From Lachnoclostridium sp. (GTDB taxonomy: Bacteria > Bacteroidota > Bacteroidia > Bacteroidales > Muribaculaceae), in NCBI GenBank assembly GCA_023667185.1, contig JAMPAP010000004.1:1-61423 (forward strand): DNA of 61,423 nt. Direction: 5' to 3'. The notes below the pieces were generated by a model, which searched no databases, had not been told where the DNA came from, and saw only the letters and a list, made by a program, of their open reading frames with translations. Both the position numbers and the translations under genes were made by a program. This document shows, one piece after another, positions 51,582 to 61,360 of this stretch (position 1 is its first letter; each line of letters starts with the position of its first letter).

Positions 51582-51860
51582 TTAGAAAGTGAATTCCTCG
51601 AGGGTCATGGTAGACAGTTCCTGAAGCTGTGGCACAATCCGCTTGAAATGGTCAGATTTCATGTGAGCATCCAGGGATTTTTTGTTATCCCAGGTCTCTA
51701 CTATCATGAGATGATCATCATTGGTCAATGAGCCATATAGATCATAGGTTATACAACCTTTGTCATGGAGAGAAAGTTCCACAAGTTCAGTTGCGAGATC
51801 TATAAGCGGCTGACGGTTTTTGCTTTCTTCGATAAGAAGCGTACAGTTTAATCGTATCAT
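51582..51860 (-). CDS. ABM-domain (antibiotic biosynthesis monooxygenase-like) protein
   Basis: A 92-residue ferredoxin-like ABM protein. It opens with IRLNCTLLIEESKNRQPLIDLATELVEL and contains GCITYDLYGS, MIVETWDNKKSLDAHMKSDHF and LSTMTLEEFTF, the standard order in YgiN/quinol-monooxygenase-like proteins. Cofactor-free oxygenase or small dimeric scaffold; substrate unknown. ATG 51860 is preferred. It lies downstream of dnaK but is separated from it by a terminator. Confidence 0.88.
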   Translation of the reverse strand: MIRLNCTLLIEESKNRQPLIDLATELVELSLHDKGCITYDLYGSLTNDDHLMIVETWDNKKSLDAHMKSDHFKRIVPQLQELSTMTLEEFTF

Positions 51861-51877
51861 ATACTTTATAGAATTAA

Positions 51878-51913
51878 AAGGACGCACGGCGATAAGTGTC
51901 GGAGTGCGTCCTT
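51878..51913 (-). terminator. Terminator of dnaK
   Basis: AAGGACGCAC (51878-51887) pairs with GTGCGTCCTT (51904-51913); in the minus-strand transcript a TTTT tract follows. Confidence 0.75.
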
Positions 51914-51965
51914 ATAGTTAATTTAGAGTGCGGGGGATTTCACTCCTTTTGTTATTTCACATCAT

Positions 51966-53864
51966 TTATTTTACTTCCTCAAATTCTACGTCGTCGACAT
52001 GAGTGTCACCGCCGTTAAAGGGGCCTGCTGAAGGACCCTGCTGGCCTGCTGCACCCTGTGCCTGCTGGGCGTTGAGGATGTCCTGCTGGGCAGCCGAGAA
52101 GGTCGACTGGATTTCGTTGATAGCGGCGTCGATGCCTGCGAGATCCTGAGCCTTGTGGGCTTCTTTGAGTCGGTTGAGAGCGTTTTCGATAGCTGCTTTT
52201 TTGTCGGCCGGGATCTTGTCGCCGAGTTCCTGAAGTTGTTTCTCGGTCTGGAAGATTATAGTGTCGGCCTGATTGAGCTTGTCGATACGTTCTTTTTCTT
52301 TAGCGTCGGCTGAAGCGTTGGCAGCGGCTTCGTCTTTCATACGCTGGATTTCGGCGTCAGTAAGGCCGCTTGAAGCTTCGATACGGATGCTCTGCTCTTT
52401 ACCGGTGGCTTTATCCTTGGCTGATACGTTGAGGATACCGTTGGCATCAACGTCAAAAGTAACTTCGATCTGAGGTATGCCACGTGGAGCGGGGGCGATG
52501 CCATCGAGGTGGAATTTACCGAGTGTCTTGTCATCTTTAGCCATAGGACGTTCACCCTGGAGGACGTGGATTTCAACTGAGGGCTGATTGTCAGCTGCAG
52601 TTGAGAATACTTCGCTCTTCTTAACAGGGATAGTGGTGTTGGCTTCGATGAGCTTGGTCATCACTCCGCCGAGGGTTTCGATACCTATTGACAGAGGCAC
52701 GACATCAAGAAGAAGTACATCTTTGACATCACCTGAGAGGACGCCACCCTGAATGGCTGCACCTACGGCTACCACTTCGTCGGGGTTAACACCCTTTGAA
52801 GGAGTTTTGCCGAAGAATTTCTCTACGATCTGCTGTACGGCGGGGATACGGGTCGAACCACCTACGAGGATCACTTCGTCGATATCCGAAGCGGTCATGC
52901 CGGCATCCTTAAGAGCCTGCTCGCAAGGCTTGATGGTAGCCTGAATGAGCTTGTCGGCGAGCTGCTCAAACTGTGCACGCGTGAGGGTGCGAACCAGGTG
53001 TTTCGGGCCGGTAGCAGTAGCTGTGATATAGGGGAGGTTAATCTCAGTAGAAGTAGTGGAAGAAAGTTCGATCTTAGCTTTCTCGGCAGCCTCTTTAAGG
53101 CGTTGGAGTGCCATAGGATCCTGACGGAGGTCAATGCCTTCCTCTTTCTTGAATTCATCAGCGAGCCAGTCGATGATAACGTGGTCGAAGTCGTCACCGC
53201 CGAGGTGAGTATCACCATTGGTAGATTTTACTTCAAATACGCCATTACCGAGCTCAAGGATAGAGATATCGAATGTACCGCCACCGAGGTCGAATACAGC
53301 GATCTTCTGATCTTTGTCAGATTTATCAAGGCCGTAGGCGAGGGCGGCAGCAGTAGGCTCGTTGACGATACGGCGTACGTTGAGGCCGGCGATTTCGCCT
53401 GCTTCCTTTGTAGCCTGACGCTGCGAGTCGTTGAAGTAAGCGGGGACGGTGATCACGGCGTCGGTGACGCTCTGTCCGAGGTAGTCTTCAGCTGTTTTCT
53501 TCATTTTCTGAAGGATCATGGCTGAGATTTCCTGCGGAGTGTATTCACGGCCGTCGATGTCGACGCGGGGAGTATTGTTATCGGAGCGTACTACCTTGTA
53601 AGGCACACGTTCGATTTCCTTCTCCACCTGATCATAAGTCTCGCCCATGAAACGTTTGATAGAATATATTGTACGTTTAGGGTTGGTGATAGCCTGACGT
53701 TTTGCGGGCTCGCCCACTTTACGTTCACCACCATCAACGAATGCCACAATTGAAGGAGTGGTGTTACGGCCTTCCTGATTAGGTATTACTTTCGGCTCGT
53801 TACCTTCGAGCACAGCGACACATGAATTAGTAGTTCCAAGGTCTATACCAATTATTTTTCCCAT
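51966..53864 (-). CDS. dnaK: Chaperone DnaK (Hsp70)
   Basis: A 632-residue Hsp70. The nucleotide-binding domain has [63 protein letters not shown] and [11 protein letters not shown]. The substrate domain has [15 protein letters not shown]. The Gln/Ala-rich C-terminus ends in DDVEFEEVK, the co-chaperone-binding EEVD-like tail. dnaJ and grpE are not adjacent. No CIRCE element was seen upstream. Confidence 0.98.
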   Translation of the reverse strand: MGKIIGIDLGTTNSCVAVLEGNEPKVIPNQEGRNTTPSIVAFVDGGERKVGEPAKRQAITNPKRTIYSIKRFMGETYDQVEKEIERVPYKVVRSDNNTPRVDIDGREYTPQEISAMILQKMKKTAEDYLGQSVTDAVITVPAYFNDSQRQATKEAGEIAGLNVRRIVNEPTAAALAYGLDKSDKDQKIAVFDLGGGTFDISILELGNGVFEVKSTNGDTHLGGDDFDHVIIDWLADEFKKEEGIDLRQDPMALQRLKEAAEKAKIELSSTTSTEINLPYITATATGPKHLVRTLTRAQFEQLADKLIQATIKPCEQALKDAGMTASDIDEVILVGGSTRIPAVQQIVEKFFGKTPSKGVNPDEVVAVGAAIQGGVLSGDVKDVLLLDVVPLSIGIETLGGVMTKLIEANTTIPVKKSEVFSTAADNQPSVEIHVLQGERPMAKDDKTLGKFHLDGIAPAPRGIPQIEVTFDVDANGILNVSAKDKATGKEQSIRIEASSGLTDAEIQRMKDEAAANASADAKEKERIDKLNQADTIIFQTEKQLQELGDKIPADKKAAIENALNRLKEAHKAQDLAGIDAAINEIQSTFSAAQQDILNAQQAQGAAGQQGPSAGPFNGGDTHVDDVEFEEVK

Positions 53865-54204
53865 AGTAGTAAGTATTTATGTTTTTAATTTTAATAATCA
53901 ACAGTTATGTCAGCGTGGTCTCACGCTTACATTCACAATTTAAACAAATTTTATGCCAAAAATGTTGACCCTAATTTTGATAATGGTTAAAATAATTGGT
54001 AAAATATTGTAAATAAAGAGTCTACATATTCACATTAAACAAGTCATATGTTAAAATACACTGACAAAATGGCCGACTTTCATCTGACAAACTGCCAAAT
54101 CCGCCGACAACTCTTAGTGACGACTGGACTAATTCGAGACTGCGTGACTTTTCTAAACGCCATTTTTAATCGGTAATTATGAGGAATTTAATAACTTTGT
54201 GGTC
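53865..54204. promoter_or_regulatory. dnaK upstream region
   Basis: A 340-bp AT-rich divergent region. A small inverted repeat AGCGTG-GTCT-CACGCT lies at 53912-53927, about 50 bp before dnaK, and could be an operator or leader hairpin. No good TAnnTTTG box for dnaK was found. The box for the methyltransferase is at 54192-54199. No gene is apparent between. Confidence 0.4.
54192..54199 (+). promoter_or_regulatory. -7 box for the SpoU methyltransferase
   Basis: TAACTTTG ends 5 nt before ATG 54205, which would give a leaderless or nearly leaderless transcript. Confidence 0.6.
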
Positions 54205-55014
54205 ATGGAAGAGAGAATTATAGAAATACACTCGCTTGAGGATGAACGTGTGGCGGTATTTGCCGGGATGACCGACAGGCAGTTGCGCTGCGGTGACTCG
54301 GGCAAGGGTGTGCTTATCGCTGAAAGTCCGAAGGTTATAAATGTGGCTCTTGATGCCGGATATGAGCCATTGAGTCTGCTTGCCGAGCGCAAGCATCTCG
54401 AGGGTGATGCCCGTGAGATCGTGGAGTGTATAGGCGACGTGCCGGTTTACACCGGAAGCCGCGAGCTGTTGACAGAGCTGACCGGCTATAAGCTTACACG
54501 CGGAGTGCTGTGCGCGATGAGGCGCAAGGCAAGGCCGCAGCTGACAGAACTGCTTAAGGATGCACGGCGGGTGGCAGTGATCGACGGTGTGAGCGATACA
54601 ACGAATATCGGTGCGATATTCCGGTCGGCGGCAGCACTTGGGGTGGACGGCGTGTTGCTGACGCGGGAGGCTTGTGATCCGTTCAATCGCCGGTCGATAC
54701 GAGTGTCAATGGGGAGCGTTTTTCTTGTGCCATGGACATGGCTTGACGGAGGGTTTGACGCGCTACGTCATGCCGGATTCAAGACCGTGGCGATGGCTCT
54801 GAGAAATGACTCGATACCGCTTGATTCGCCTCAGCTACTGGATGAAGAGCGCCTCGCTATAGTGCTGGGCACCGAGGGCGACGGATTAAGCAGTGCAGTA
54901 ATCACCGGAGCTGATTATGTGGTAAAGATACCGATGTTTCATAACGTTGATTCACTGAATGTTGCGGCTGCATCGGCTGTAGCTTTTTGGGAACTTTGTG
55001 CCAAAAAACGCTAA
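54205..55014 (+). CDS. TrmH/SpoU-family RNA methyltransferase
   Basis: A 269-residue SPOUT enzyme. An N-terminal substrate-binding domain is followed by the three SpoU motifs: TTNIGAIFRSAAALG (about 132-146), IVLGTEGDGL, and IPMFHNVDSLNVAAASAVAFWE, which form the SAM-binding trefoil knot. It 2'-O-methylates tRNA or rRNA; the target base is not predictable. ATG 54205 follows the promoter box. Confidence 0.93.
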   Translation: MEERIIEIHSLEDERVAVFAGMTDRQLRCGDSGKGVLIAESPKVINVALDAGYEPLSLLAERKHLEGDAREIVECIGDVPVYTGSRELLTELTGYKLTRGVLCAMRRKARPQLTELLKDARRVAVIDGVSDTTNIGAIFRSAAALGVDGVLLTREACDPFNRRSIRVSMGSVFLVPWTWLDGGFDALRHAGFKTVAMALRNDSIPLDSPQLLDEERLAIVLGTEGDGLSSAVITGADYVVKIPMFHNVDSLNVAAASAVAFWELCAKKR

Positions 55015-55041
55015 ATATTTTACCATACAAAGCAAATTCAC

Positions 55042-55049
55042 TAAATTTG
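55042..55049 (+). promoter_or_regulatory. -7 box for the GlmU-like gene
   Basis: TAAATTTG, 31 nt before ATG 55081. Confidence 0.6.
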
Positions 55050-55080
55050 CATGATTTAATCGACACTATAAAACATCAAG

Positions 55081-56265
55081 ATGATGAAAAATATTATACT
55101 CTTTGATCCGGTCAAAGCTCGCGAGGGCTTGCTGCCGCTGACTTTTACACGCCCGGTTGCGCTGATTCGCCATGGCATTTTAACCATCTCGGAGAAATGG
55201 CAGCGCGCAATTCCCGGTGCATATTCTTATCAGACAGAAGATTACCTGTCGATGAAATTCCCGATGATACAGTCAGAAGACGGTGATGATCTCTTCATTG
55301 CCGGCAATATGGAGCCTGACCCTCAGATCACTGCTGCCATTCTGGCTCTTCAGCATGGCGAGGCTCTTGCTGATAATGACGGGAACATTCTTGCTCGCCG
55401 CTGCACGGGTGAACCATCGCACATCATCACATATGAAGGAGAAAATCTGCTGACCATCAACCGCCCATACGATATCTTCATGAAAAATGCCGAGGCCATG
55501 ATGCGTGACTATATGCTCATCACTGAAGGCCGAAAGAGCGAACCGCTGAGCGACAGCTGCCGCTTGATAGGCGATCCGGTGCTTGCTGACGGCACTCCGG
55601 CTCTTTTCATCGAAAAGGGTGCTACGGTGGAAGGCGCGATTATAAATGTAAAGAATGGCCCGGTGTACGTAGGACGTGATGCCGAGATTATGGAGGGCTC
55701 GTGCCTGCGCGGCCCGATAGCTATGTGTGAACACTCGGTGATCAATATGGGCTCGAAGATTTACGGCGGCACCACGCTCGGCCCTTACTGCAAGGTAGGC
55801 GGTGAGATCAATAATGCCGTATTGATAGGTTATTCCAACAAGGCACATGACGGCTTCCTCGGAAATGCCGTGATAGGCGAATGGTGCAACCTCGGGGCCG
55901 GATGCACTATGTCAAATCTCAAGAATACTTACGCTCCTATACGCCTGTGGGATTACACGACCTCTACGTTTGAAAAAACGAAGCTTCAATTCTGCGGCCT
56001 GATCATGGGCGACCATTGCAAGGCCGGTATCAATACGATGTTTAACACCGCTACAATGCTTGGCGTAGGAGTCAATTTCTATAGTGCGGGCTTCCCGAGA
56101 ACGTTTATTCCATCCTTCAGCGAGGGTACAGTCCAGGGAATGAAGCCGGTGGATCTCGATCGATTCTATCAGACGGCCGAGCGCATGATGAGCCGCCGCC
56201 ATGTGGAGCTTACTCCTATCGATAAAGAAATTTTACTGAACATCTACCAACAGACCATCCAATGA
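55081..56265 (+). CDS. GlmU-family protein (putative sugar nucleotidyltransferase)
   Basis: A 394-residue protein. The N-terminus (NIILFDPVKAREGLLPLTF, RPVALIRHGILTISEKW) is the NTP_transf_4 domain of Bacteroidetes GlmU-like proteins. The C-terminal half is a left-handed beta-helix (VEGAIINVKNGPVYVGRDAEIM, MGSKIYGGTTLGPYCKVGGEI). GlmU makes UDP-GlcNAc, but the usual nucleotide-binding signature GTAMYS-type loop is not seen, so activity is uncertain. ATGATG start; the second ATG is also possible. It overlaps the next gene by 4 nt. Confidence 0.85.
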   Translation: MMKNIILFDPVKAREGLLPLTFTRPVALIRHGILTISEKWQRAIPGAYSYQTEDYLSMKFPMIQSEDGDDLFIAGNMEPDPQITAAILALQHGEALADNDGNILARRCTGEPSHIITYEGENLLTINRPYDIFMKNAEAMMRDYMLITEGRKSEPLSDSCRLIGDPVLADGTPALFIEKGATVEGAIINVKNGPVYVGRDAEIMEGSCLRGPIAMCEHSVINMGSKIYGGTTLGPYCKVGGEINNAVLIGYSNKAHDGFLGNAVIGEWCNLGAGCTMSNLKNTYAPIRLWDYTTSTFEKTKLQFCGLIMGDHCKAGINTMFNTATMLGVGVNFYSAGFPRTFIPSFSEGTVQGMKPVDLDRFYQTAERMMSRRHVELTPIDKEILLNIYQQTIQ

Positions 56266-57044
56266 GTAACCACGAGCAGCGCGATATGAGCAGCAACGTT
56301 TCTGACAACCTCGTAATCATCCCTACATATAATGAGCGGGAGAATATTCAGGCCATTATAGACGCCGTGATAAATCTCCAGGGTGATTTCAGTGTGCTTG
56401 TAATTGACGATAATTCGCCTGATGGGACTGCCGGTTTTGTGAAATCAAAGATCGAGCAATATCCCGGCAGAGTGTTTCTTCTTGAGCGCACCGGTAAGCT
56501 CGGACTTGGCACAGCTTATATCGAAGGGTTTAAATGGGCTCTTGCCAGGCCGCAGTATCAGTATATCTTCGAGATGGATGCCGATTTCTCACATAATCCG
56601 GAGGATCTCATAAATCTGCGCAACGAGTGTGTGCTCAGGGGCGCGGATATGGCGATTGGCTCCCGCTACGTGACGGGGGTCAATGTGGTCAACTGGCCGA
56701 TGGGACGAGTGCTGATGTCATATTACGCCTCTAAGTATGTAAGACTTGTGACCGGGATGCCGGTGAACGACTCCACGGCGGGGTTTGTATGCTATACCCG
56801 CCGGGTGCTTGAGGCGCTTCCGCTTGATAAGATCCGGTTCAAAGGATATGCTTTCCAGATAGAGATGAAATTTCTCGCTTACAAGTATGGCTTCAAGGTG
56901 GCTGAAGTGCCTATCATCTTTGTCAACCGTGTGCTTGGCACCTCGAAGATGAGCTCGGGTATTTTTTCCGAGGGTCTTTTCGGCGTGATGCGTTTGAAAT
57001 GGTCGAGCCTGTTTACGAAATATCCTGATTACTCCAAGAAATGA
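56262..57044 (+). CDS. Polyprenol-phosphate mannosyltransferase-like GT2
   Basis: A 260-residue DPM1-type GT2. It has VIIPTYNERENIQAII, VLVIDDNSPDGTAGFV, the metal-binding EMDADFSHNPEDL, IGSRYVTGVNVVNWPMGR and STAGFVCYTRRVLEAL. It moves mannose or glucose from a nucleotide sugar to polyprenyl phosphate. No C-terminal membrane helices are present, as in the soluble DPM1 class. Coupled on both sides by 4-nt overlaps, between the GlmU-like gene and pyrC. Confidence 0.93.
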   Translation: MSNHEQRDMSSNVSDNLVIIPTYNERENIQAIIDAVINLQGDFSVLVIDDNSPDGTAGFVKSKIEQYPGRVFLLERTGKLGLGTAYIEGFKWALARPQYQYIFEMDADFSHNPEDLINLRNECVLRGADMAIGSRYVTGVNVVNWPMGRVLMSYYASKYVRLVTGMPVNDSTAGFVCYTRRVLEALPLDKIRFKGYAFQIEMKFLAYKYGFKVAEVPIIFVNRVLGTSKMSSGIFSEGLFGVMRLKWSSLFTKYPDYSKK

Positions 57045-58387
57045 TACTTCTTTATAACGCGACTATCGTCAACGAATCGCAGCGGTATGTAGGATATGTA
57101 GCCGTTGAATCGCAATATATCAAGCAGGTAGGCCACGGCGAGGCTCCGCAGGTGCTGATCGATGCGGCTGATGAGGCAGTAGATCTCGGCGGCAATCTCC
57201 TGATGCCCGGCGTGATAGATACCCACGTCCATTTCCGCGACCCGGGGCTGACGGCCAAGGGCGATATGGCCACCGAGACGGTGGCAGCCGTGATGGGAGG
57301 CGTGACCTCATTCCTTGATATGCCCAACACCATTCCGCCCACTGTATCCCGCAAAGCTATTGATGACAAGAAGCTTCGCGCGGCCGAGGTGTCGCTGGCC
57401 AATTACGGCTTTTTCATCGGCGCTACAAATGACAACGAGGAGGAAATCCTTCAGGCCGATTTTACCGGGATAGCCGGCGTAAAAGTGTTCATGGGCTCGT
57501 CGACAGGCAATATGCTTGTAGATGATGAGTCGACACTTGACCGTGTTTTCCGCGAGGTGAAAGTGCCCGTGGCAGTTCATGCCGAGGATAATGCAATTAT
57601 CAAGGCTAATATTGAAGCGATTGCTGCAGAATACCCTGACGGCGATATTCCCGTGGATCGACATCCTGACATCCGCTCATCAAAAGCCTGCGTTTCGGCC
57701 ACGGCAAAAGCTGTGGAAATAGCCCGGAAATATGGTACACACCTTCACGTATGCCACATTTCCACCGCCGACGAACTTCAATTTTTCACCCGAGGCGACC
57801 TGTCAGCCAAGAAAATTACGGCTGAGACATGCCCTCATTACCTCTTTTTTGACCGCAACGATTACGACCGCCTCAGATCGAGGATTAAGTGCAATCCAGC
57901 CATCAAGGAGTGCAGCGACCGCCTGGCGCTGCTTAAAGCGGTGATCGAAGGAAGGATAGATACCATCGCCACTGATCATGCCCCGCATCTGCTTGAGTCA
58001 AAGGCCGGAAATGCTTTGACGGCGGCCTCAGGAATGCCCGGGATTGAGTTTTCACTCGCGTTGATGCTTGAACTTGCTGATGAAAACCCGTCGCTGACTG
58101 AAGAGCGCATCGTAGAGCTGATGTGTCACAATCCTGCCCGGATATTCAATATTGACCGCCGCGGTTTCATCCGTGAAGGATATTTTGCTGACCTTGTGGT
58201 CGTAGGTCAGTGCTCCCTGAAAATCAAGGATGAGGACGTACATTCCCGCTGCGGATGGACACCTCTCGCCGGGACGATGCTCAGGCGACGCCCCGTGATG
58301 ACGATGGTCAACGGCCGTGTAGTGATGAGCGGCGGACGTCTCACGGGCGATCGCCCGGCTCTTCCCCTTAAATTTAATAACCAATAA
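57041..58387 (+). CDS. pyrC: Dihydroorotase
   Basis: A 448-residue class I amidohydrolase of pyrimidine synthesis (carbamoyl-aspartate to dihydroorotate). The zinc ligands lie in DTHVHFRDPGLTAKGD, VHAEDN, LHVCHIST and TDHAPH. GVKVFMGSSTGNM holds the region of the bridging residue. Length and the GMPGIEFSLALML segment fit true PyrC rather than allantoinase. It follows the GT2 gene with a 4-nt overlap. Confidence 0.93.
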   Translation: MILLYNATIVNESQRYVGYVAVESQYIKQVGHGEAPQVLIDAADEAVDLGGNLLMPGVIDTHVHFRDPGLTAKGDMATETVAAVMGGVTSFLDMPNTIPPTVSRKAIDDKKLRAAEVSLANYGFFIGATNDNEEEILQADFTGIAGVKVFMGSSTGNMLVDDESTLDRVFREVKVPVAVHAEDNAIIKANIEAIAAEYPDGDIPVDRHPDIRSSKACVSATAKAVEIARKYGTHLHVCHISTADELQFFTRGDLSAKKITAETCPHYLFFDRNDYDRLRSRIKCNPAIKECSDRLALLKAVIEGRIDTIATDHAPHLLESKAGNALTAASGMPGIEFSLALMLELADENPSLTEERIVELMCHNPARIFNIDRRGFIREGYFADLVVVGQCSLKIKDEDVHSRCGWTPLAGTMLRRRPVMTMVNGRVVMSGGRLTGDRPALPLKFNNQ

Positions 58388-58420
58388 TACACATTATATA
58401 TATTATATAGTTAACCAACC

Positions 58421-60271
58421 ATGTTAAATGAAACAAATGTCAAGACTCTTGACAAGGTAGTTGTAAGATTTTCCGGCGACTCCGGAGATGGAATGCAGCT
58501 TGCCGGAAACATATTCACCAATGTATCGGCAGGCCTTGGCAACAAGGTTTCCACCTTCCCCGATTATCCCGCCGAGGTGCGCGCTCCGCAGGGCTCGCTC
58601 AGCGGTGTCAGCGGCTTTCAGGTCAGTGTAGGTGTGGATGTTCACACTCCCGGCGACGAATGTGATGTGCTGATAGCCATGAACCCCGCGGCACTGAAGC
58701 AGAATGTAAAGTTTCTCAAACCGGGTGGCGTGGCTATCGTCGATATTGATTCGTTCAAAAAAGCTGATCTCGACAAGGCTATGTTTGCCACCGACAAGCC
58801 CTTCAAAGAGCTTAATATAAATGCCCAGATCGTAGAAGTGCCCGTCACTTCGATGACAAAGGCTACCTTGGCCGACTCGGGCCTCGACAACAAGTCGATG
58901 CTCAAGTGCCGCAATATCTTCGCATTAGGCCTTGTATGCTGGCTCTTTGATCGTCCGTTGGAGGCTGCCCGCCATATATTGAGGGGCAAATTCGGCAAAA
59001 AGCCGGCTGTGCTCGAGGCTAACCTTAAGGTGCTCGACGCCGGATATGATTACGGTCATAATATCCACGCTTCTGTCACCACTTACCGCATTGAGACTGA
59101 AGATGCACGCCCCGGAGTGTATACTGACATAAATGGCAATACTGCTACCGCATGGGGTCTTATCGCCGCCTCAGAGAAGTCAGGTCGTCCGCTCTTCCTC
59201 GGCAGCTACCCCATTACCCCAGCCACTGATATTCTTCACGAACTGGCCAAGCGCCGCGACCTCGGCGTAAAGGCTGTGCAGATGGAGGATGAGATTGCCG
59301 GTGTGTGCTCGGCTATTGGCGCATCATTTGCCGGTGATCTCGCGGTGACTTCGACCTCCGGTCCGGGTCTGGCTCTGAAGAGCGAAGGTATCGGTCTGGC
59401 CGTGATGGCTGAGTTGCCCTTGGTGGTGATTGATGTGCAGCGTGGCGGTCCATCGACCGGTCTGCCTACAAAGACCGAGCAGACTGACCTTATGCAGGCA
59501 CTCTACGGTCGTAACGGCGAGTCGCCGGTGGCTGTTGTTGCTGCATCATCTCCCGTCGACTGCTTCAATATGGCTTATCAGGCCGCCAAGATAGCTATGG
59601 AGCACATGACTCCCGTTATCCTCCTTACTGATGCCTTCATCGGTAACGGCGCAAGTGCATGGCGCGTACCTGAGGATGATGAGCTGCCCGAAATCAAGGC
59701 TCCAGTGCTTACGCCTGATATGATAGGTGATGACTGGCATGCCTATCTGCGTAATCCTGAGACACTTGCCCGCCTTTGGGCTATTCCCGGCACACCCGGC
59801 GCGGCACACCGCATAGGTGGCCTGGAGAAGGATTTCGTCACCGGTGTCATCTCAATTGATCCCGTCAATCACGAGAAGATGGTACAGACCCGCCGCGAGA
59901 AGGTGGCCCGTATAGTGCGTGATATCCCTGATCTTGAGGTAATTGATTGCGCTGGCGCTGATACTCTCCTGCTCGGCTGGGGTGGCACTTACGGCCATCT
60001 CCGCACAGCTGCTGCCGAGCTCAACAAGGAGGGTGTGCCCGTAGCCTTCACTCACTTCAATTATATCAACCCGCTCCCCGGCAATACCGCTGAGGTGCTC
60101 GGAAAATACAAACGCGTGATCGTGGCTGAGCTTAACACCGGCCAATTTGCTGACTATCTGCAGGCTAAGTTCCCTGAAGTAAGAATCGAGCGCATCAACA
60201 AGATTCAGGGTCAGCCGTTCCTCGTAAGCGAAGTCGTAGAGCGCGTCAAGGAGATTATCAACCGTCATTAA
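58421..60271 (+). CDS. korA: 2-oxoglutarate:acceptor oxidoreductase, alpha subunit (gamma-alpha fusion)
   Basis: A 616-residue subunit. Residues 1-190 are the gamma domain (VVRFSGDSGDGMQLAGNIF, FPDYPAEVRAPQGSLSG). The rest is the alpha domain (YPITPATDILHELAK, TSTSGPGLALKSEGIG, GGPSTGLPTKTEQ). With KorB it oxidatively decarboxylates 2-oxoglutarate or a related 2-oxoacid to the acyl-CoA, reducing ferredoxin. The gamma-alpha fusion is common in Bacteroidetes. No TAnnTTTG box was seen in the 33-bp gap after pyrC. Confidence 0.95.
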   Translation: MLNETNVKTLDKVVVRFSGDSGDGMQLAGNIFTNVSAGLGNKVSTFPDYPAEVRAPQGSLSGVSGFQVSVGVDVHTPGDECDVLIAMNPAALKQNVKFLKPGGVAIVDIDSFKKADLDKAMFATDKPFKELNINAQIVEVPVTSMTKATLADSGLDNKSMLKCRNIFALGLVCWLFDRPLEAARHILRGKFGKKPAVLEANLKVLDAGYDYGHNIHASVTTYRIETEDARPGVYTDINGNTATAWGLIAASEKSGRPLFLGSYPITPATDILHELAKRRDLGVKAVQMEDEIAGVCSAIGASFAGDLAVTSTSGPGLALKSEGIGLAVMAELPLVVIDVQRGGPSTGLPTKTEQTDLMQALYGRNGESPVAVVAASSPVDCFNMAYQAAKIAMEHMTPVILLTDAFIGNGASAWRVPEDDELPEIKAPVLTPDMIGDDWHAYLRNPETLARLWAIPGTPGAAHRIGGLEKDFVTGVISIDPVNHEKMVQTRREKVARIVRDIPDLEVIDCAGADTLLLGWGGTYGHLRTAAAELNKEGVPVAFTHFNYINPLPGNTAEVLGKYKRVIVAELNTGQFADYLQAKFPEVRIERINKIQGQPFLVSEVVERVKEIINRH

Positions 60272-60284
60272 ATCGTCACTACCA

Positions 60285-61298
60285 ATGGAAGAAACTACAT
60301 ATAAAGCATCAGATTTCAAAAACGGACTCAACGTTAGATGGTGTCCCGGATGTGGCGACCATGCCATCCTCAACACTCTCCACAAGGCTATGGCCACCCT
60401 CGGAGTCGCTCCGGAGATGACAGCTGTAATCTCGGGTATCGGTTGCTCGTCACGACTGCCGTATTACATGAATACTTACGGATTTCACACCATCCACGGT
60501 CGTGCCGCAGCTATCGCCACCGGTTTCAAGGTGGCACGTCCTGATATGACTGTATGGCAGATCTCGGGCGACGGCGATGGTCTCGCTATCGGCGGTAATC
60601 ACTTCATCCACGCTGTGCGCCGCAATATCGACATAAATATCATCCTGTTTAACAACAAGATATATGGCTTGACCAAGGGACAGTATTCACCTACGTCTGA
60701 CCGCGGATTCGTCTCCAAGTCGTCACCTTACGGCACCACTGAAGATCCCTTTATCCCGGCCGAACTCGTATTCGGTGCCCGCGGCAATTTCTTCGCCCGC
60801 AGCATTGACGTGGAGCTTAAGATATCGGAGGAGGCTCTCGTAGCCGCTGCCCGTCACAAGGGAACATCCGTCGTTGAGATTCTGCAAAACTGCGTCATCT
60901 TCAACAATGGCATCCACAACTTCATCACTGACAAGGAATTCCGAGCCGACCGCACTATCCACCTCGTGCATGGCCAAAAAATGATTTTCGGCAAAAACAA
61001 TGAGTACGGTCTGGTGCAGGATGGATTCCTGCTCAAAGCTGTCAAGATAGGTGAAGATGGCTATACCATGGATGATGTCCTCGTTCATGACGCCCATACC
61101 CGCAGCAACTTCCTCCACCAGCAGCTTGCCATGATGGACGGACATGAACTACCGCTCGCCATAGGTGTGATCCGCGATGTAGAATCACCCGTCTACAACG
61201 AAGAAGTCGAAGCCCAGATTCAGAATGTACGCTCCCACAAAAGCTACGACACTCTCCGCGGCATGATCCTCTCCGGCGAAACATGGACCGTAAAATAA
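60285..61298 (+). CDS. korB: 2-oxoglutarate:acceptor oxidoreductase, beta subunit
   Basis: A 337-residue TPP-binding subunit. It has LNVRWCPGCGDHAIL, SGIGCSSRLPYYMNTYGFHTIHGR, the TPP motif SGDGDGLAIGGNH...NNKIYGLTKGQYSPTS, and EILQNCVIFNNG. It starts 13 nt after korA. No separate ferredoxin-like delta subunit is visible before the window ends. Confidence 0.95.
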   Translation: MEETTYKASDFKNGLNVRWCPGCGDHAILNTLHKAMATLGVAPEMTAVISGIGCSSRLPYYMNTYGFHTIHGRAAAIATGFKVARPDMTVWQISGDGDGLAIGGNHFIHAVRRNIDINIILFNNKIYGLTKGQYSPTSDRGFVSKSSPYGTTEDPFIPAELVFGARGNFFARSIDVELKISEEALVAAARHKGTSVVEILQNCVIFNNGIHNFITDKEFRADRTIHLVHGQKMIFGKNNEYGLVQDGFLLKAVKIGEDGYTMDDVLVHDAHTRSNFLHQQLAMMDGHELPLAIGVIRDVESPVYNEEVEAQIQNVRSHKSYDTLRGMILSGETWTVK

Positions 61299-61320
61299 CA
61301 CAGTAAAAACTCGGTAATGA

Positions 61321-61360
61321 AAAGTCACCGTTTCACCTAATGGAGTGGAACGGTGACCTA
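61321..61360. repeat. Palindrome homologous to 51525-51564
   Basis: AAAGTCACCGTTTCA (61321-61335), then a 10-nt loop and TGGAACGGTGACCTA (61346-61360). The left arm is identical to that at 51525-51539 and the loop length is the same; the right arm has drifted. It lies after korB and probably acts as its terminator. The last 60 bp hold no recognisable feature. Confidence 0.7.

Noticed and set aside
53865-54204. CIRCE/HrcA operator before dnaK
   Set aside because: No TTAGCACTC-N9-GAGTGCTAA-like repeat was found; only a 6-bp inverted repeat at 53912-53927.
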